A DNA stretch of 43,728 nucleotides, from contig DONT01000001.1 in assembly GCA_003513765.1 (NCBI GenBank), positions 1-43,728 on the forward strand, written 5' to 3'. Below, in pieces: positions 1 to 7,463 of the stretch. The DNA comes from Jeotgalicoccus sp. Lineage in GTDB: Bacteria > Bacillota > Bacilli > Staphylococcales > Salinicoccaceae. A program made the position numbers and the translations under genes. The first letter of the stretch is position 1; every line of letters starts with the position of its first letter. Below the pieces are notes generated by a model. It was not told where the DNA came from, searched no databases, and saw only the letters and a list, made by a program, of their open reading frames with translations.

Positions 1-25
1 TGACAACAGGGAACCGCCGTTGTCA
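1..25. repeat. Lone hairpin at window edge, 7-nt loop
   Basis: Arms TGACAACAG (1-9) and CCGTTGTCA (17-25) pair with one mismatch around a 7-nt centre (10-16). No T-run follows on either side, so it is not a simple terminator. It lies beyond the nadK-cdd terminator. Its geometry matches the 41/42-bp hairpin arrays elsewhere in the window, and it may be the end of such an array cut by the window edge. The remaining bases up to 78 show nothing else I can name. Confidence 0.45.
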
Positions 26-78
26 TTCCAAGCGAGAGAACGCCCAAACTCCACCGCAATAACTCCGTATAAATCAAA

Positions 79-116
79 AAAGTCAGCCCGGACAATCAAA
101 TCCCAGGTCTGACTTT
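79..116 (-). terminator. Terminator of the nadK-cdd operon
   Basis: AAAGTCAG (79-86) pairs with CTGACTTT (109-116). Read on the minus strand the hairpin runs into a T-rich tract (TTTTTTGATTT). It sits just past the cdd stop codon. Confidence 0.8.
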
Positions 117-126
117 AATTTTTCAG

Positions 127-510
127 CTATACATCCCAGCGCTCGGGCAGCAGTTCGCTCAATGGAACGAGTCTGTCACCAGGAAGGTGGACAGCGCAGT
201 CATAATTCTTATTATGAATCTGCACGATAAATTCCCGGCACCTGCCGCACGGCGGAAGTATCCGCCCGTCACGGTGAACCGCGATAATTTCTTTTATCCT
301 TGTTTCCCCTGCTGTAACCATCGCTGCGATTGCTGAGTGTTCTGCACAAAAACCGATTGAGCATGCGACATCAATGGCGACACCTGTATAAACATTATCG
401 TCTTTAGTCAGCAGGGCGGATGCTACGTATCCTGCTTTACCGTTTCTCGCAAGCTTTCTCGGCCGCAGCGTATTTTTAGCTATTGTCTGCAAATCATATT
501 CTTGTGTCAT
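127..510 (-). CDS. Cytidine deaminase family protein
   Basis: 127 aa, the size of homotetrameric cytidine or blasticidin-S deaminases, which hydrolyse a cytosine-type amino group using one zinc. The signature is visible: CAEHSAIAAM near residue 55 supplies the first zinc Cys and the catalytic Glu, and PCGRCREF near residue 88 supplies the other two zinc cysteines. It is the second gene of a minus-strand pair. Its ATG is 15 bases beyond the nadK stop, with an AAAGGCGG ribosome site in the gap, so it is probably cotranscribed. The first zinc motif is CAE as in the Cdd family, but the N-terminal substrate region is divergent, so the exact substrate (cytidine, deoxycytidine or another aminopyrimidine) is not fixed. 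Salvage of pyrimidines is the likeliest role. Confidence 0.85.
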   Translation of the reverse strand: MTQEYDLQTIAKNTLRPRKLARNGKAGYVASALLTKDDNVYTGVAIDVACSIGFCAEHSAIAAMVTAGETRIKEIIAVHRDGRILPPCGRCREFIVQIHNKNYDCAVHLPGDRLVPLSELLPERWDV

Positions 511-525
511 ATTAAACTGCCGCCT

Positions 526-1323
526 TTACAGGAAGTTTCTCTGTGCTTTGTGCCAGAATGTATTGTTGTGGAGTCTGATTGTGTTAATCTTTTTATCGCT
601 TAACTTAACACTGACTTTTTCAGTGTTCTGTACGCTTAAGGCTTCATTATCCATACTCATAATTGGATAGTAATCGTCAGACTGATCGATAACGAGAGTA
701 ATTGGACGTTCTTTTGATAAAAGGAAGCTTGTGCCGAGTGTACGGTGGTTATTGTTGTTCACACTGCCGAGTTCCGTGACCTGCATTGCATTGATTAAGG
801 GATCAACGACAGCACCGCCGAGCGATTTGTTATAGCCGGTAGAACCGGTTGGTGTTGATATCACGATGCCGTCACCGTTAAAGTGCTCGAACAGAAAGTC
901 TTCTATGTAAAGATCCATTTTTATCGTGCGGACTAAACTAGAGCGCAGGGTAAATTCATTCAGACAGTAGTTCGGCTGATTGTTATTTACCTTTACTTCA
1001 ATTACAGGATAGCTGCGTGTCTCGAAGTTATTTAATTTAAACGTTTGTCTGATTTCCGCCAGATTATGGTAATTAAAATCCACATACATATAATTCCGCT
1101 CTTCAATGCCGATGCCGATATACATACAGTCATTTCTAAAGTCATTCTTTCTGACTGCCTGTAAGAAGGCGCCGTCTCCGCCGATAGATGCAACGATGTT
1201 CGCATCATTACAATTTTCAACAGTCTTAATCCCAATATTTGCAAAAAGATTTTCGAGATCACTTACAATCTTTTTTGAATTCTTATTGTTCGGCTCAAAG
1301 AAATAAATGGTGTTATTTGTCAT
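526..1323 (-). CDS. nadK: NAD kinase (NadK2/YtdI type)
   Basis: 265 aa cytosolic enzyme that phosphorylates NAD to NADP. The GGDG phosphate-binding motif is at residues 48-51 (ASIGGDGAFLQAVR context). The second signature, FNGDGIVISTPTGSTGYNKS, follows near 150, and a CLNEF segment near 119 carries the ribose-contacting Asn-Glu. Overall wording and the C-terminal NTFWHKAQRNFL match the B. subtilis YtdI (NadK2) branch, which also lies near sppA and the RDD gene in that species. The start ATG follows an AGGAGT ribosome site. It is divergent from sppA and leads the pair with cdd. Confidence 0.95.
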   Translation of the reverse strand: MTNNTIYFFEPNNKNSKKIVSDLENLFANIGIKTVENCNDANIVASIGGDGAFLQAVRKNDFRNDCMYIGIGIEERNYMYVDFNYHNLAEIRQTFKLNNFETRSYPVIEVKVNNNQPNYCLNEFTLRSSLVRTIKMDLYIEDFLFEHFNGDGIVISTPTGSTGYNKSLGGAVVDPLINAMQVTELGSVNNNNHRTLGTSFLLSKERPITLVIDQSDDYYPIMSMDNEALSVQNTEKVSVKLSDKKINTIRLHNNTFWHKAQRNFL

Positions 1324-1554
1324 ATATAATATACTCCTATATCAAAGTAATTCATTTATACATTAAAAACTTATTAATATGATTATTTCAAATTATATAC
1401 TAGTGAGTCACTTTATGCATGACGGAAAGAATACTTCTATTTCTAATACACTTTATCGATACAAGAAATTGATATAAAAATCCATGCTGCCGGGCGAAAC
1501 ACATACAAAAAAGTGTTATCATAAAACTGACTTTTAAATAGAGGAGGATGTTTT

Positions 1555-2556
1555 ATGAAAAGAATTATCGCGTTAGTTTCAGCAATAGCGCTCGTTATCC
1601 TCGGTCTCGGTGCGTCATTTATGACGTCGCTGTGGGCGAGTGACTGGGAAGATATGTTCAATGAATTTTCAGGTGCAAATGAACCGGTGAGCCAGGTACT
1701 TGAAGAAGGGGATGCCGGCAATAAAATTGCTGTTGTAAACTTTGATGGTGTTATTCAGGATACGGGAACTACCGGCAGCGGCGTGTTCGCTGCAGAAGGC
1801 TATGATCACCCGATGACAATTCAGGCCTTAAAAGATATTGCAGCTGACGATACATACAGTGCAGTACTGCTCAATGTTAATACACCGGGCGGCGGTGTCT
1901 TCGAAAGTGCGGAGATACATAAATATCTGATGGAAATTAAAGAAAGCGGCAAGACAATCTACAGCTCGATGGGCAACATGGCAGCGTCAGGCGGCTATTA
2001 TGTTTCAGCACCTGCTGATCAGATTTTTGCGACGGATGAAACAATCACCGGCTCAATCGGTGTGATTATGCAGAGTATGAACTACACTGAGCTCGCTGAA
2101 AACGTCGGAATTTCCTACGATGTGTATAAGAGCGGCGAAATGAAAGACATGATGTCCGCTTCACGCGAAGCAACTGAGGAAGAGCAGGATTACCTGCAGA
2201 GCATCGTTGATACGATGTTCCAGGATTTCGTTGATGTTGTTGCAGACGGACGCGGCATGTCTGAAGAACAAGTAAGAGAACTTGCTGACGGCAGAATTTA
2301 CCTCGGCAGCGAAGCAATTGAAAACGGTCTTGTTGACCAGGAAGGTTATTTTGACGATGCCCTTGCTGCATTGAAAGAAGAAGTCGGCGGTACTCCGCAA
2401 GTAGTGGAAATCGGCGGCGTACAAACCACTTCATTCCCGTTCGGTGTTAAAATCCAAAGCGCTATTGAAAGTATTACTGGCGGCGGAGAAGTGAAAATGG
2501 TTCAGGAACTGATTAACAACCGTCAGGGCGTAGAGCCGATGTATCTATATGAATAA
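1555..2556 (+). CDS. sppA: Signal peptide peptidase SppA
   Basis: 333 aa, the short Gram-positive form of this membrane-anchored serine protease, which degrades cleaved signal peptides on the outer face of the membrane. One N-terminal membrane segment spans residues 4-27. The ClpP-like fold is shown by NTPGGGVFESAE (near 110) and NMAASGGYYVSAPA, where the nucleophile is Ser145. The lysine general base lies in KSGEMKD (192-198). ITGSIGVIM is also conserved. A strong GAGGAGG site precedes the ATG, and an extended -10 (TGTTATCAT, 1514-1522) is the only promoter hint seen. The RDD gene starts 12 bases after the stop, as in B. subtilis yteI-yteJ. Confidence 0.95.
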   Translation: MKRIIALVSAIALVILGLGASFMTSLWASDWEDMFNEFSGANEPVSQVLEEGDAGNKIAVVNFDGVIQDTGTTGSGVFAAEGYDHPMTIQALKDIAADDTYSAVLLNVNTPGGGVFESAEIHKYLMEIKESGKTIYSSMGNMAASGGYYVSAPADQIFATDETITGSIGVIMQSMNYTELAENVGISYDVYKSGEMKDMMSASREATEEEQDYLQSIVDTMFQDFVDVVADGRGMSEEQVRELADGRIYLGSEAIENGLVDQEGYFDDALAALKEEVGGTPQVVEIGGVQTTSFPFGVKIQSAIESITGGGEVKMVQELINNRQGVEPMYLYE

Positions 2557-2568
2557 GGAGGAATTTCG

Positions 2569-3153
2569 ATGGAAGAGAATAACGGAATTGTAAGAAAAGA
2601 TACCGATTATATAGAGCAGCTGGAAAACATGACACATGCTTCCTTTTTCCCGAGATTCATCAGCTACCTTATAGATATTGTCGTGCTGTGGGCAGTGGCA
2701 CAGCTGACAATTGTACCGATTTTAACGGTGCTTGAAGTCAGGGATGTCTACTTTGGAATTGAAGCGCTGTCGATTGAAAATATTTCGACGACGCTGCTGT
2801 ACTTCATTTACTTTACACTGATGACTTATTTCCTTAAACAGACATTAGGTAAAATGATTTTAGGCATCAGCGTTATCTCAGCAAAAGGCACGAAACTGAC
2901 ATTCAGCCAGGTATTTTTCAGAGAAACAGTCGGCAGAGTCATTTCAAATACACTGCTGTATCTGCCTTACCTTGCAGTATTATTTACCGACTCAAAAATC
3001 GGACTGCATGACTTTATCGCAGATACGTATGCGGTTAATAATAAGTACAAAGCATACGGCGACGTAATTAAGAGTGAAATGCATCCGCACACCGTACGCA
3101 AATTACAAGAAAAAGAAGAAATCAGTCACACGTCGGACCGAACATTCCAGTAA
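2569..3153 (+). CDS. RDD family membrane protein (YteJ-like)
   Basis: 194 aa protein with the RDD domain. The Arg-Asp pair sits in FPRFISYLIDIVVLW (near residue 28), at the start of the first of about three membrane helices (roughly 30-55, 75-95, 125-145). KQTLGKMILGI between helices is typical of the family. Immediately downstream of sppA with an AAGGAGG site, it is likely translated from the same transcript. In B. subtilis the equivalent gene is the partner of SppA and has been linked to controlling it. That functional link is carried over here by synteny only. Confidence 0.88.
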   Translation: MEENNGIVRKDTDYIEQLENMTHASFFPRFISYLIDIVVLWAVAQLTIVPILTVLEVRDVYFGIEALSIENISTTLLYFIYFTLMTYFLKQTLGKMILGISVISAKGTKLTFSQVFFRETVGRVISNTLLYLPYLAVLFTDSKIGLHDFIADTYAVNNKYKAYGDVIKSEMHPHTVRKLQEKEEISHTSDRTFQ

Positions 3154-3169
3154 AGCCGATGTTAAGTGT

Positions 3170-3198
3170 TTGAAGCGGCGGCAGTGATATAATATAAT
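3170..3198 (+). promoter_or_regulatory. Promoter of ytxK-ackA
   Basis: TTGAAG (3170-3175), a 17-bp spacer and a perfect TATAAT (3193-3198). The predicted transcript starts near 3205, just ahead of the hairpin at 3210. Confidence 0.65.
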
Positions 3199-3209
3199 CA
3201 AGGTAACTA

Positions 3210-3232
3210 GGGCTATCCTATACGGATAGTCC
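3210..3232 (+). promoter_or_regulatory. Strong hairpin in the ytxK 5' leader
   Basis: GGGCTATCC (3210-3218) pairs fully (one G-T) with GGATAGTCC (3224-3232) around TATAC. It is followed by ATATTTTG. It would form the very 5' end of the ytxK mRNA, or else act as a weak terminator of the sppA-RDD transcript. Confidence 0.6.
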
Positions 3233-3258
3233 ATATTTTGTTTAAAGAGGGATATTTA

Positions 3259-4158
3259 ATGGCGAAAACTACGATGGAACAAGTATATGAAGAACTGATT
3301 AACAGAATAGATAAGATTGTTAAAAACGATGAAAAACCAAGGTTAGAAGCATTAGCAGAAAGCCTGCTGCAGGTTAATGCAGAAGGTTCGATGAGCGACC
3401 TTAGAAAAGCGTTTCAGTTTGCTTACCTGTATCAGGTAAAAGAAGAACCTGTACAAAGCAATCACCAGCTGACTCCTGATGCGATTGGCTACTTAGTCGC
3501 ACACATTATCGATTTATTTACTGCAGGAAAAGAAACAGAACTGATGGATATCGGCAGCGGTACAGGACACCTTGCGATGACCGTGAAAGAAATGGTCAGT
3601 AATGTAAACCTTTCAGGTGTGGAAGTGGACCCGGCACTCGCAGAAATTAATGCAAACTTATGCGAGTTCTTAAAAGTACCGATGTACATTCACCCGCAAA
3701 ACGTCATTGAACCGAGCAGAATTCCCTCAGCAGAAATTGCAGTTGGAGACCTTCCGGTGGGTTATTATCCGCTTCCTGCTGTGGATTACAAAACAGCATT
3801 TTCAGAAGGGCAGAGCTATGCGCACCTGCTTATGCTTGAAGCGGGTATGAACTTAGTGAAAGATGACGGCTTAGGTGTGTTTATCGTACCGTCAAATATG
3901 CTTGAAGAAAATAACGAAACGATTAAAAAATATATATCAGAAGATGCGACATTGCTGATGTTCTTAAACTTACCGGCAACAATCTTTAAAACTGAAAAAC
4001 AGCGTAAATCAATTATTGTACTGAAAAAAGGATTCTCGCCGCTTGTGAATAACGAAGTGTTAATTGGGGATGTGCCTGATTTTAAAAATGCCCAGAAAAT
4101 GCAGGAGTTTTTACGTCAGCTGAACGATTGGTATGAACAATACAGCGGAAAGCAGTGA
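3259..4158 (+). CDS. ytxK: Class I SAM-dependent methyltransferase (YtxK)
   Basis: 299 aa. SAM-binding motif I is LMDIGSGTGHLAMTV (near residue 95), with an acidic residue ending the next strand (SGVEVDPALAEIN). GDLPVGYYPLP resembles the NPPY-type catalytic motif of N6-adenine and related amino-methyltransferases, with Asn replaced by Asp. This supports the YtxK family, which is related to the M subunits of type I restriction enzymes but stands alone. The target is unknown. ATG 3259 is chosen because an AAGAGGG site lies 8 bases upstream; an upstream TTG at 3238 would precede that site. ackA begins 8 bases after the stop, the usual ytxK-ackA pair of Bacillales. Confidence 0.85.
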   Translation: MAKTTMEQVYEELINRIDKIVKNDEKPRLEALAESLLQVNAEGSMSDLRKAFQFAYLYQVKEEPVQSNHQLTPDAIGYLVAHIIDLFTAGKETELMDIGSGTGHLAMTVKEMVSNVNLSGVEVDPALAEINANLCEFLKVPMYIHPQNVIEPSRIPSAEIAVGDLPVGYYPLPAVDYKTAFSEGQSYAHLLMLEAGMNLVKDDGLGVFIVPSNMLEENNETIKKYISEDATLLMFLNLPATIFKTEKQRKSIIVLKKGFSPLVNNEVLIGDVPDFKNAQKMQEFLRQLNDWYEQYSGKQ

Positions 4159-4165
4159 TAACACC

Positions 4166-5368
4166 ATGACAAAAATTATTGCGATTAATGCCGGCAGTTC
4201 GTCATTTAAATTTGAACTGTTTAAAATGCCTGAAGAAACTGAAATTGCCCGCGGTTTAGTCGAGAGAATTGGACTCGGCCGCGGGAAGTTCACACTCGCA
4301 TATAAAGGCGGACGCGAAACGCTTGAAAGAAACTTTAAAGACCATAAAGAAGCAGTTAACGTAATGCTGGAAGCACTGATCAATAAGAATATTATTAAAT
4401 CTATCGATGAGATCGAAGGCACCGGTCACCGTGTAGTGCACGGCGGGGAAACCTTTTCTGAAGCTGTAATTATTAATGATGAAGTCATCAGGGAAATAGA
4501 TAAGCTGGCTGAATTTGCGCCGCTTCACAACCCGGCAAACTTAATGGGCATAGAGGCAATGATGGAACTGCTGCCGTCGGTAACGCACGTGGCAGTATTT
4601 GATACATCATTCCATCAGACGATGCCGGAAAGTTCGTACTTATACAGCCTGCCTTACAAATATTATAACGATTACCGTATCCGTAAATTCGGTTTTCACG
4701 GTACGAGTCATAAATATGTAACAGGACGTGCAAGTGAATTGTTAAAACGTCCGATAGAAGAACTGAGACTGATCAGCTGTCATCTCGGCAACGGAGCAAG
4801 TATTGCTGCAGTTAAAGCCGGTGAATCACTGGATACCTCAATGGGCTTTACACCCTTAGCAGGTGTGACAATGGGGACACGATCAGGAAATATTGATCCG
4901 TCTCTAATACCGTACATAATGGAGAAGACTGATAAAAGTGCGGTTGAAGTACTGAATGTGCTTAACAAAGAATCCGGCCTGCTCGGAGTCAGCGGGTTCT
5001 CAAGTGATTTAAGAGACATTACCGATGAAGCGAGAAAAGGCAACAAACGCGCCGAACTTGCTTTAGAAGTATTCAGTTCCAGCATCCATAAATATATGGG
5101 CTCATACGCTGCACGTATGGGCGGGGTTGATGCGATAATCTTCACCGCAGGTGTAGGGGAGAACTCTGCTTTAATTCGTGAGAAGGTTCTAGACAGCCTT
5201 GAATTTATGGGCGTTTATCTGGATAAGAAAACCAATAACGAAACCGTCGGCATTGAAGCGACAATCAGCCACTCGTACTCACCGGTTAAGGTTCTGGTCA
5301 TCCCGACAGACGAAGAAGTGATGATAGCGAGAGAAGTGCTGAGGCTGGCTGAGGTAAACGAAGATTAA
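4166..5368 (+). CDS. ackA: Acetate kinase
   Basis: 400 aa cytosolic enzyme interconverting acetyl phosphate plus ADP with acetate plus ATP, the last step of overflow metabolism. The N-terminal IIAINAGSSSFKFELF is the ASKHA nucleotide-fold signature. FGFHGTSHKYV (near 175) contains the catalytic His, and GHRVVHGG and TRSGNIDPSL are further family blocks. ATG 4166 gives the family N-terminus; the longer frame from 4133 would overlap ytxK. The ribosome site is weak, which suggests translational coupling to ytxK. No cre site was recognised immediately upstream because the pair is transcribed from the ytxK promoter. Confidence 0.97.
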   Translation: MTKIIAINAGSSSFKFELFKMPEETEIARGLVERIGLGRGKFTLAYKGGRETLERNFKDHKEAVNVMLEALINKNIIKSIDEIEGTGHRVVHGGETFSEAVIINDEVIREIDKLAEFAPLHNPANLMGIEAMMELLPSVTHVAVFDTSFHQTMPESSYLYSLPYKYYNDYRIRKFGFHGTSHKYVTGRASELLKRPIEELRLISCHLGNGASIAAVKAGESLDTSMGFTPLAGVTMGTRSGNIDPSLIPYIMEKTDKSAVEVLNVLNKESGLLGVSGFSSDLRDITDEARKGNKRAELALEVFSSSIHKYMGSYAARMGGVDAIIFTAGVGENSALIREKVLDSLEFMGVYLDKKTNNETVGIEATISHSYSPVKVLVIPTDEEVMIAREVLRLAEVNED

Positions 5369-5380
5369 AATATACTGAAA

Positions 5381-5414
5381 TAAGCAGCTGCATTTTTATG
5401 CAGCTGCTTATTTT
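5381..5414 (+). terminator. Terminator after ackA
   Basis: A perfect 12-bp stem, TAAGCAGCTGCA (5381-5392) with TGCAGCTGCTTA (5399-5410), is followed by TTTT. A-tracts on the other side make it potentially bidirectional. Confidence 0.85.
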
Positions 5415-5449
5415 ATACAATTGACTTATTGAGAGGACTGGATGAATAC

Positions 5450-5935
5450 ATGTTTGAATCTGTAACTCTGATTAACCAAATATTAAATATATCAGGCTGC
5501 TCTCAAGTGAGTAATGTTGAAATTGAAACATTAAATATTGAATATGAAAGTTGTATTTTTAATATAAATCAAAAAGAGTATAGACATAGGAAAGCAAAAA
5601 AGACACCCAATAAAAAAGGATATTTTACAGTGTTTTGGGTGAAAGATGATAATAAGAAAAACAGACCTTATAAGAGAGAAGAAACTCCGGAAAAACTTAT
5701 TATTACGGTCATAGATGAGGATAGAAAAGGTCAGTTTATATTCCCAAAGGAACTTCTGTTAAAGAAAAATATTATAGAATCAGAAAACAATAAAGGTAAA
5801 ATGGCGATGAGGGTCTATCCTGATTGGGAAACAGAATTAAATAAAACAGCGGAACAGACAAAAAAATGGCAAAGTGATTACTTTATCGATTTAACAAATG
5901 AAATTAATGAAGTAAGATTTAGAGAGTTATATTAA
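5450..5935 (+). CDS. MepB family protein
   Basis: 161 aa. The middle carries the MepB pattern: KAKKTPNKKGYFTVFW (near 48), a central strand region, GQFIFPKELLLKK, GKMAMRVYPDW and a C-terminal KKWQSDYFI. In S. aureus mepB is the third gene of the mepRAB efflux operon. Here no MarR regulator or MATE pump is nearby, so it is an orphan. Its function is not known. A GAGAGGA site lies 12 bases before ATG 5450; a TTG at 5429 precedes it and is less likely. Base use is visibly more AT-rich than in neighbours, with many AAT, ATA and AAA codons. That fits recent acquisition between ackA and usp. Confidence 0.8.
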   Translation: MFESVTLINQILNISGCSQVSNVEIETLNIEYESCIFNINQKEYRHRKAKKTPNKKGYFTVFWVKDDNKKNRPYKREETPEKLIITVIDEDRKGQFIFPKELLLKKNIIESENNKGKMAMRVYPDWETELNKTAEQTKKWQSDYFIDLTNEINEVRFRELY

Positions 5936-5965
5936 AAATATATCTGGGAAGAGGTATGAATCTAC

Positions 5966-6469
5966 ATGAAAATCAGAGCGCTTGAAGAAACGGATTTGGA
6001 ATTCGTACATCAGCTGAACAATGAATATTCGATTATGTCCTACTGGTTTGAAGAGCCGTATGAATCGTTAAGTGAATTAAAATATTTATATGAAAAACAT
6101 ATGATGGATGCTGACGAGAGAAGATTTGTTATCGAGGATGACGGTGTGCTCGCTGGGATCGTCGAGCTGGTTGAGATTAATTATATTCACAGAAACTGTG
6201 AAATTCAGATTATCGTCAAACCTGAGTTTAACGGCAGAGGCTATGCAAAATTTGCGTTCAGTGAATGTCTGGCATATGCGTTCAATATCCTGAACATGAA
6301 TAAAGTGTATCTGTATGTGGATACGAAAAATGACAGAGCTGTTCACATATATGAGAAGAGCGGTTTTGAAATCGAAGGCACTTTAAAAGAACAGTTCTAT
6401 ACTAAAGGCGAATATCAGGATGCCTATCTGATGGGGCTGTTAAAGCGCAATTGGCATCAGGAAGATTAG
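5966..6469 (+). CDS. speG: Spermidine N-acetyltransferase SpeG
   Basis: 167 aa GNAT enzyme, full length for SpeG, which acetylates spermidine or spermine with acetyl-CoA and so detoxifies polyamines. The sequence is very close to known SpeG proteins in its substrate half: YWFEEPYES (near 27), a DERRFVIE segment, and GIVELVEINYIHRNCEIQII (near 56). The acetyl-CoA loop is PEFNGRGYA (near 87), followed by YEKSGFEIEGTL. Most S. aureus lack speG, but the ACME island of USA300 carries it. Here it lies in the chromosomal backbone next to the MepB-like gene, with its own terminator. It is likely transcribed with the MepB-like gene (30-base gap). Confidence 0.92.
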   Translation: MKIRALEETDLEFVHQLNNEYSIMSYWFEEPYESLSELKYLYEKHMMDADERRFVIEDDGVLAGIVELVEINYIHRNCEIQIIVKPEFNGRGYAKFAFSECLAYAFNILNMNKVYLYVDTKNDRAVHIYEKSGFEIEGTLKEQFYTKGEYQDAYLMGLLKRNWHQED

Positions 6470-6492
6470 CAGCTCATTTGAGCTGTTTTTTT
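6470..6492 (+). terminator. Terminator after speG
   Basis: CAGCTCA (6470-6476) pairs with TGAGCTG (6479-6485), followed by seven T. It begins immediately after the stop codon. Confidence 0.8.
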
Positions 6493-6496
6493 AATA

Positions 6497-6525
6497 TTGT
6501 AAAATGGGTATATAGAGAATATAAA
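6497..6525 (+). promoter_or_regulatory. Promoter of the isochorismatase-like gene
   Basis: TTGTAA (6497-6502), a 17-bp spacer and TATAAA (6520-6525), placed between the speG terminator and the gene. Confidence 0.6.
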
Positions 6526-6548
6526 CAATTTAGACAGGATGTGTGAAG

Positions 6549-7067
6549 ATGCTTGTAGTAATAGATGTACAGAACGATACGTTTGATAAAAGAGGAACGA
6601 ACTTTGCCGAGTGGTCCAAGGTGATTGAAGACGGTATCGCCAGCAGAATCGATGAAGCGATAGAGCATAACGAATCCATTATCTATACGAAAAACTTATA
6701 TCACGACTTCGAGTACGACGAACGCTCCGCAGAATCAATCCATTTTGATGAAGCAATATATCCCAAATTTTACGAACGTCTTGAAGATTACGGAGATGAA
6801 TATACAAAAACTTTTTACGGTATCCCGCCGGAACAGGCTAAAAATATTTATGAAAATTATAAAGATGAAGTCGAGACCAACCAGAAAATAGAATTTATCG
6901 GTGTCGAAACAAACGTTTGTGTCCTCGCGAATATAATGGTCATCCAAAATGTTTTTCCGGAAGCGAATATCACAGTGAATAAAAACCTCGTTGCCGCAGA
7001 GAGCGACGACCTGCACGATAAAACACTGGAAATTCTATCAAATATGAATGTTTTTATAGCGGAATAG
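6549..7067 (+). CDS. Isochorismatase-like cysteine hydrolase
   Basis: 172 aa. The catalytic triad of the isochorismatase-like superfamily is visible: Asp in VVIDVQND at the N-terminus, Lys in IIYTKNLYHDFEY (near 48), and Cys in GVETNVCVLANIM (near 118). This fold includes nicotinamidases, N-carbamoyl amidases and isochorismatases. The metal-binding DxHxxxH set of nicotinamidase is not obvious, since the segment after the Lys reads NLYHDFEYDE. A PncA assignment is therefore not justified. The substrate is unknown. ATG 6549 is preferred with AGGA 10 bases upstream; GTG at 6543 is an in-frame alternative. It has its own promoter and terminator. Confidence 0.85.
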   Translation: MLVVIDVQNDTFDKRGTNFAEWSKVIEDGIASRIDEAIEHNESIIYTKNLYHDFEYDERSAESIHFDEAIYPKFYERLEDYGDEYTKTFYGIPPEQAKNIYENYKDEVETNQKIEFIGVETNVCVLANIMVIQNVFPEANITVNKNLVAAESDDLHDKTLEILSNMNVFIAE

Positions 7068-7108
7068 GAACTTGGGGCATAAGTGTCCTGAGTTCCTATT
7101 TATTTTTG
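7064..7108 (+). terminator. Terminator overlapping the isochorismatase-like stop codon
   Basis: A long stem-loop: ATAGGAACT (7064-7072) pairs with AGTTCCTAT (7091-7099). The inner TGGGGCA pairs with TGTCCTG through wobbles, around a TAAG loop. A TTTATTTTT tract follows. The stop codon is inside the 5' arm. Confidence 0.8.
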
Positions 7109-7123
7109 GTTTTTAATGGAGTT

Positions 7124-7400
7124 GGATGACGAAGTGGTTTCGACATGGTAACCCGGGAGATTTTGGACTACCATGTGGTTTTAACATGGTAATCCGGGAT
7201 GTTTTGGACTACCATGTGGTTTCGACATGGTAACCCGAGACGCATTGGACTCCAATGTGACTTTGACATGGTAACCCGGAACGCTTTGAACTACCATGTT
7301 CATTCTACATGGTAATCCGAGACGCTTTGAACTACCATGTGACTTTGACATGGTAATCCGGAACACTTTGGACTACCATGTTCATTCTACAAGGTAGTCC
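7124..7400. repeat. Hairpin array 1: seven 41-bp units
   Basis: This explains most of the 397-bp gap between two convergent genes. Seven units start at 7124, 7165, 7206, 7247, 7288, 7329 and 7370, an exact 41-bp period. Each unit is a 12-bp arm (type GGACTACCATGT), a 7-nt centre and the opposite arm (type ACATGGTAATCC), followed by a 10-bp linker. Unit 7 is nearly perfect (ACAAGGTAGTCC). Centres are GGTTTCG, GGTTTTA, GGTTTCG, GACTTTG, TCATTCT, GACTTTG, TCATTCT, so the last four alternate. Arm changes are frequent but symmetry is largely kept. No protein-coding potential is convincing. Confidence 0.9.
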
Positions 7401-7432
7401 AACCCAAAAACTTATCGTTTTACAATAAAAAA

Positions 7433-7456
7433 GAGGACATTTTCAAATGTCCCCTC
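7433..7456 (-). terminator. Terminator of the LLM oxidoreductase gene
   Basis: GAGGACATTT (7433-7442) pairs with AAATGTCCCCTC (7445-7456) with one bulged C. On the minus strand it ends in CTTTTTTATTG. Confidence 0.75.
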
Positions 7457-7463
7457 AGAAATA

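Noticed and set aside
7181..7366. Minus-strand 61-aa frame in array 1
   Set aside because: Entirely inside the hairpin repeats, without a start signal.
7124..7400. CRISPR array
   Set aside because: There are no unique spacers between constant repeats; the whole unit repeats and is itself palindromic. No cas genes are in the window.
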